Source of the DNA: an uncultured Oscillospiraceae bacterium
GTDB lineage: Bacteria; Bacillota; Clostridia; Oscillospirales; Oscillospiraceae
Assembly (NCBI GenBank): GCA_905233785.1
Contig: CAJOCV010000064.1
Span: 3,081-17,383, forward strand
DNA length: 14,303 nt
Reading direction: 5' to 3'
Below, in pieces: positions 13,348 through 14,303 of the stretch. Position 1 is the stretch's first letter. Each line of letters opens with the position of its first letter. Under the pieces are notes generated by a model. That model did not search any database. It was not told the origin of the DNA and worked only from the letters and a program-made list of their open reading frames with translations. The position numbers and the translations under genes are program-made.

Positions 13348-14303
13348 ATGAATTATAACGAAGTCCTCGCCGCCGCGCGGGATCAAATCGGCCCTTACTG
13401 CAAGGCATGTCCCGTCTGCAACGGCCGCGCCTGCGGCAACGCCATGCCCGGCCCCGGCTGCAAATACCCCGGTCAGACCGCCGCGCGCAACTTTGACAAG
13501 TGGCAGGAGATCTGCGTGAACATGGACACGCTCTGCCCCAATCACGAGCCCGACATCTCCTTCACGATGTTCGGCCATACCTTCTCCTCCCCCATTTTCG
13601 CCGCCCCGCTCGGCGCGCTCAAGCTCCACTACGGGGAAAAGTTTACCGACCAGGAATATAACGCGATCCTCGTCAAGGCCGCCGCGGAATACGGCAGCAT
13701 GGCGCTGACCGGCGACGGGGTAGACCCCGCCATTATGAAGGCAAGCGTTGTGGATATGGGCAAGGCCGGCGGTATGGGCTGCCCCACGATCAAGCCCTGG
13801 AACAAGGAGTTTGTGTTTGAAAAGCTGGATGTGGTGAAAGCGGCAAATATCTTCTGCTGTGCCATGGATGTGGACGGCGCGGGACTGCCCTTCCTCAAGG
13901 CCATGAACCCCAACGCCGGCAGCAAGTCCGTCAGCGAGATGAAGGAGATCATCGACTACGCCGGGATCCCCTTTCTCATCAAGGGCATCATGACCCCCGA
14001 CGGCGCGCGCAAGGCCGTGCAGGCCGGGGCTTCGGGCATTGTGGTCTCCAACCACGGCGGGCGCGTACAGGGCGGCGTTCCCTCCACGGCGGAGGTGCTG
14101 CCTTCCATCGTGGACGCCGTCAAGGGTCAGACCACGATTCTCGTTGACGGCGGCATCCGCTCCGGCGTGGATGTGTTCCGCGCCCTCGCTCTGGGCGCTG
14201 ACGGCGTACTGATCGGCCGCCCCATCCTCACCGCGATTTACGGCGCCGGCGAGGAGGGTTACAAGGTCTATATGGACAAGATCGTCTCTGAACTCAAGTC
14301 CAC
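13348..14303 (+). CDS. FMN-dependent alpha-hydroxy-acid dehydrogenase/oxidase family protein, partial
   Basis: 318 codons to the window edge; no stop is reached, but the barrel appears nearly complete. The family oxidises 2-hydroxy acids such as lactate with FMN in a TIM barrel. Seen in the C-terminal half: IKGIMTPDGARKAVQAGA with flavin-contacting K212, the active-site segment SNHGGR (234-239) with catalytic H236 and R239, then LVDGGIRSGVDVFRALALGA and LIGRP, which bind the FMN phosphate. Differences: after SNHGGR the usual Q-x-D-G reads VQGG, so the common Gln and Asp are missing. The N-terminus is cysteine-rich (C18, C21, C24, C29, C38), a feature I associate with clostridial members and possibly a metal or Fe-S site. 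The substrate may therefore not be lactate. ATG 13348 has AAGGAG 8 nt upstream and a strong own promoter. Confidence 0.9.
   Translation, partial: MNYNEVLAAARDQIGPYCKACPVCNGRACGNAMPGPGCKYPGQTAARNFDKWQEICVNMDTLCPNHEPDISFTMFGHTFSSPIFAAPLGALKLHYGEKFTDQEYNAILVKAAAEYGSMALTGDGVDPAIMKASVVDMGKAGGMGCPTIKPWNKEFVFEKLDVVKAANIFCCAMDVDGAGLPFLKAMNPNAGSKSVSEMKEIIDYAGIPFLIKGIMTPDGARKAVQAGASGIVVSNHGGRVQGGVPSTAEVLPSIVDAVKGQTTILVDGGIRSGVDVFRALALGADGVLIGRPILTAIYGAGEEGYKVYMDKIVSELKS

Overview
The window is a stretch of core chromosome from a GC-rich member of the Clostridia. It most resembles the gut Oscillospiraceae/Ruminococcaceae. Three things point there: an S12 protein with the Gram-positive insertion, strong AGGAGG-type ribosome binding sites, and sigma-A-like promoters with 17-bp spacers embedded in AT-rich gaps. 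I found no phage, transposase, CRISPR array, tRNA or rRNA.

Layout. Positions 1-11942 read almost entirely on the minus strand. From upstream to downstream the order is trmL, pgk, tpiA, gpmI (a tRNA methylase followed by lower-glycolysis genes); then rpsL, rpsG, fusA, tuf (the str operon, with its own strong promoter and a UUCG-loop terminator); then an envelope cluster of membrane-anchored esterase, D-alanyl-D-alanine carboxypeptidase and a Nudix hydrolase cut off by the window edge. Positions 12047-14303 read on the plus strand, divergently from trmL. They hold a PflX-type radical SAM protein and an FMN-dependent alpha-hydroxy-acid dehydrogenase truncated at the right edge.

How the genes fit together. 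TpiA, Pgk and GpmI carry out consecutive or linked steps of the triose part of glycolysis. S12, S7, EF-G and EF-Tu are translation components normally co-transcribed. The esterase and carboxypeptidase overlap as ATGA and are both exported, which suggests coupled work on the cell envelope. The Nudix ATG lies 4 nt after the carboxypeptidase stop.

Starts corrected from the longest open frame: rpsG (GTG 6783), gpmI (ATG 9096), pgk (ATG 11300) and the radical SAM gene (ATG 12124). trmL uses GTG.

Most notable points. (1) tpiA is broken by a frameshift at a near-perfect 18-nt palindrome; the frame change and a local shortfall of about six residues both fit a net loss of 17 nt. (2) A 110-bp inverted-repeat element lies between trmL and pgk and supplies the last codons of trmL. 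(3) A palindrome-rich block of about 260 bp with 12-nt imperfect terminal inverted repeats follows the radical SAM gene. Its 16-bp perfect stem carries a stop codon readable on both strands and supplies that gene's C-terminal tail. (4) The carboxypeptidase has an N-terminal stalk-like region and no C-terminal PBP5 domain. I see no clearly new multi-gene system; the two repeat elements are the best candidates for something undescribed.
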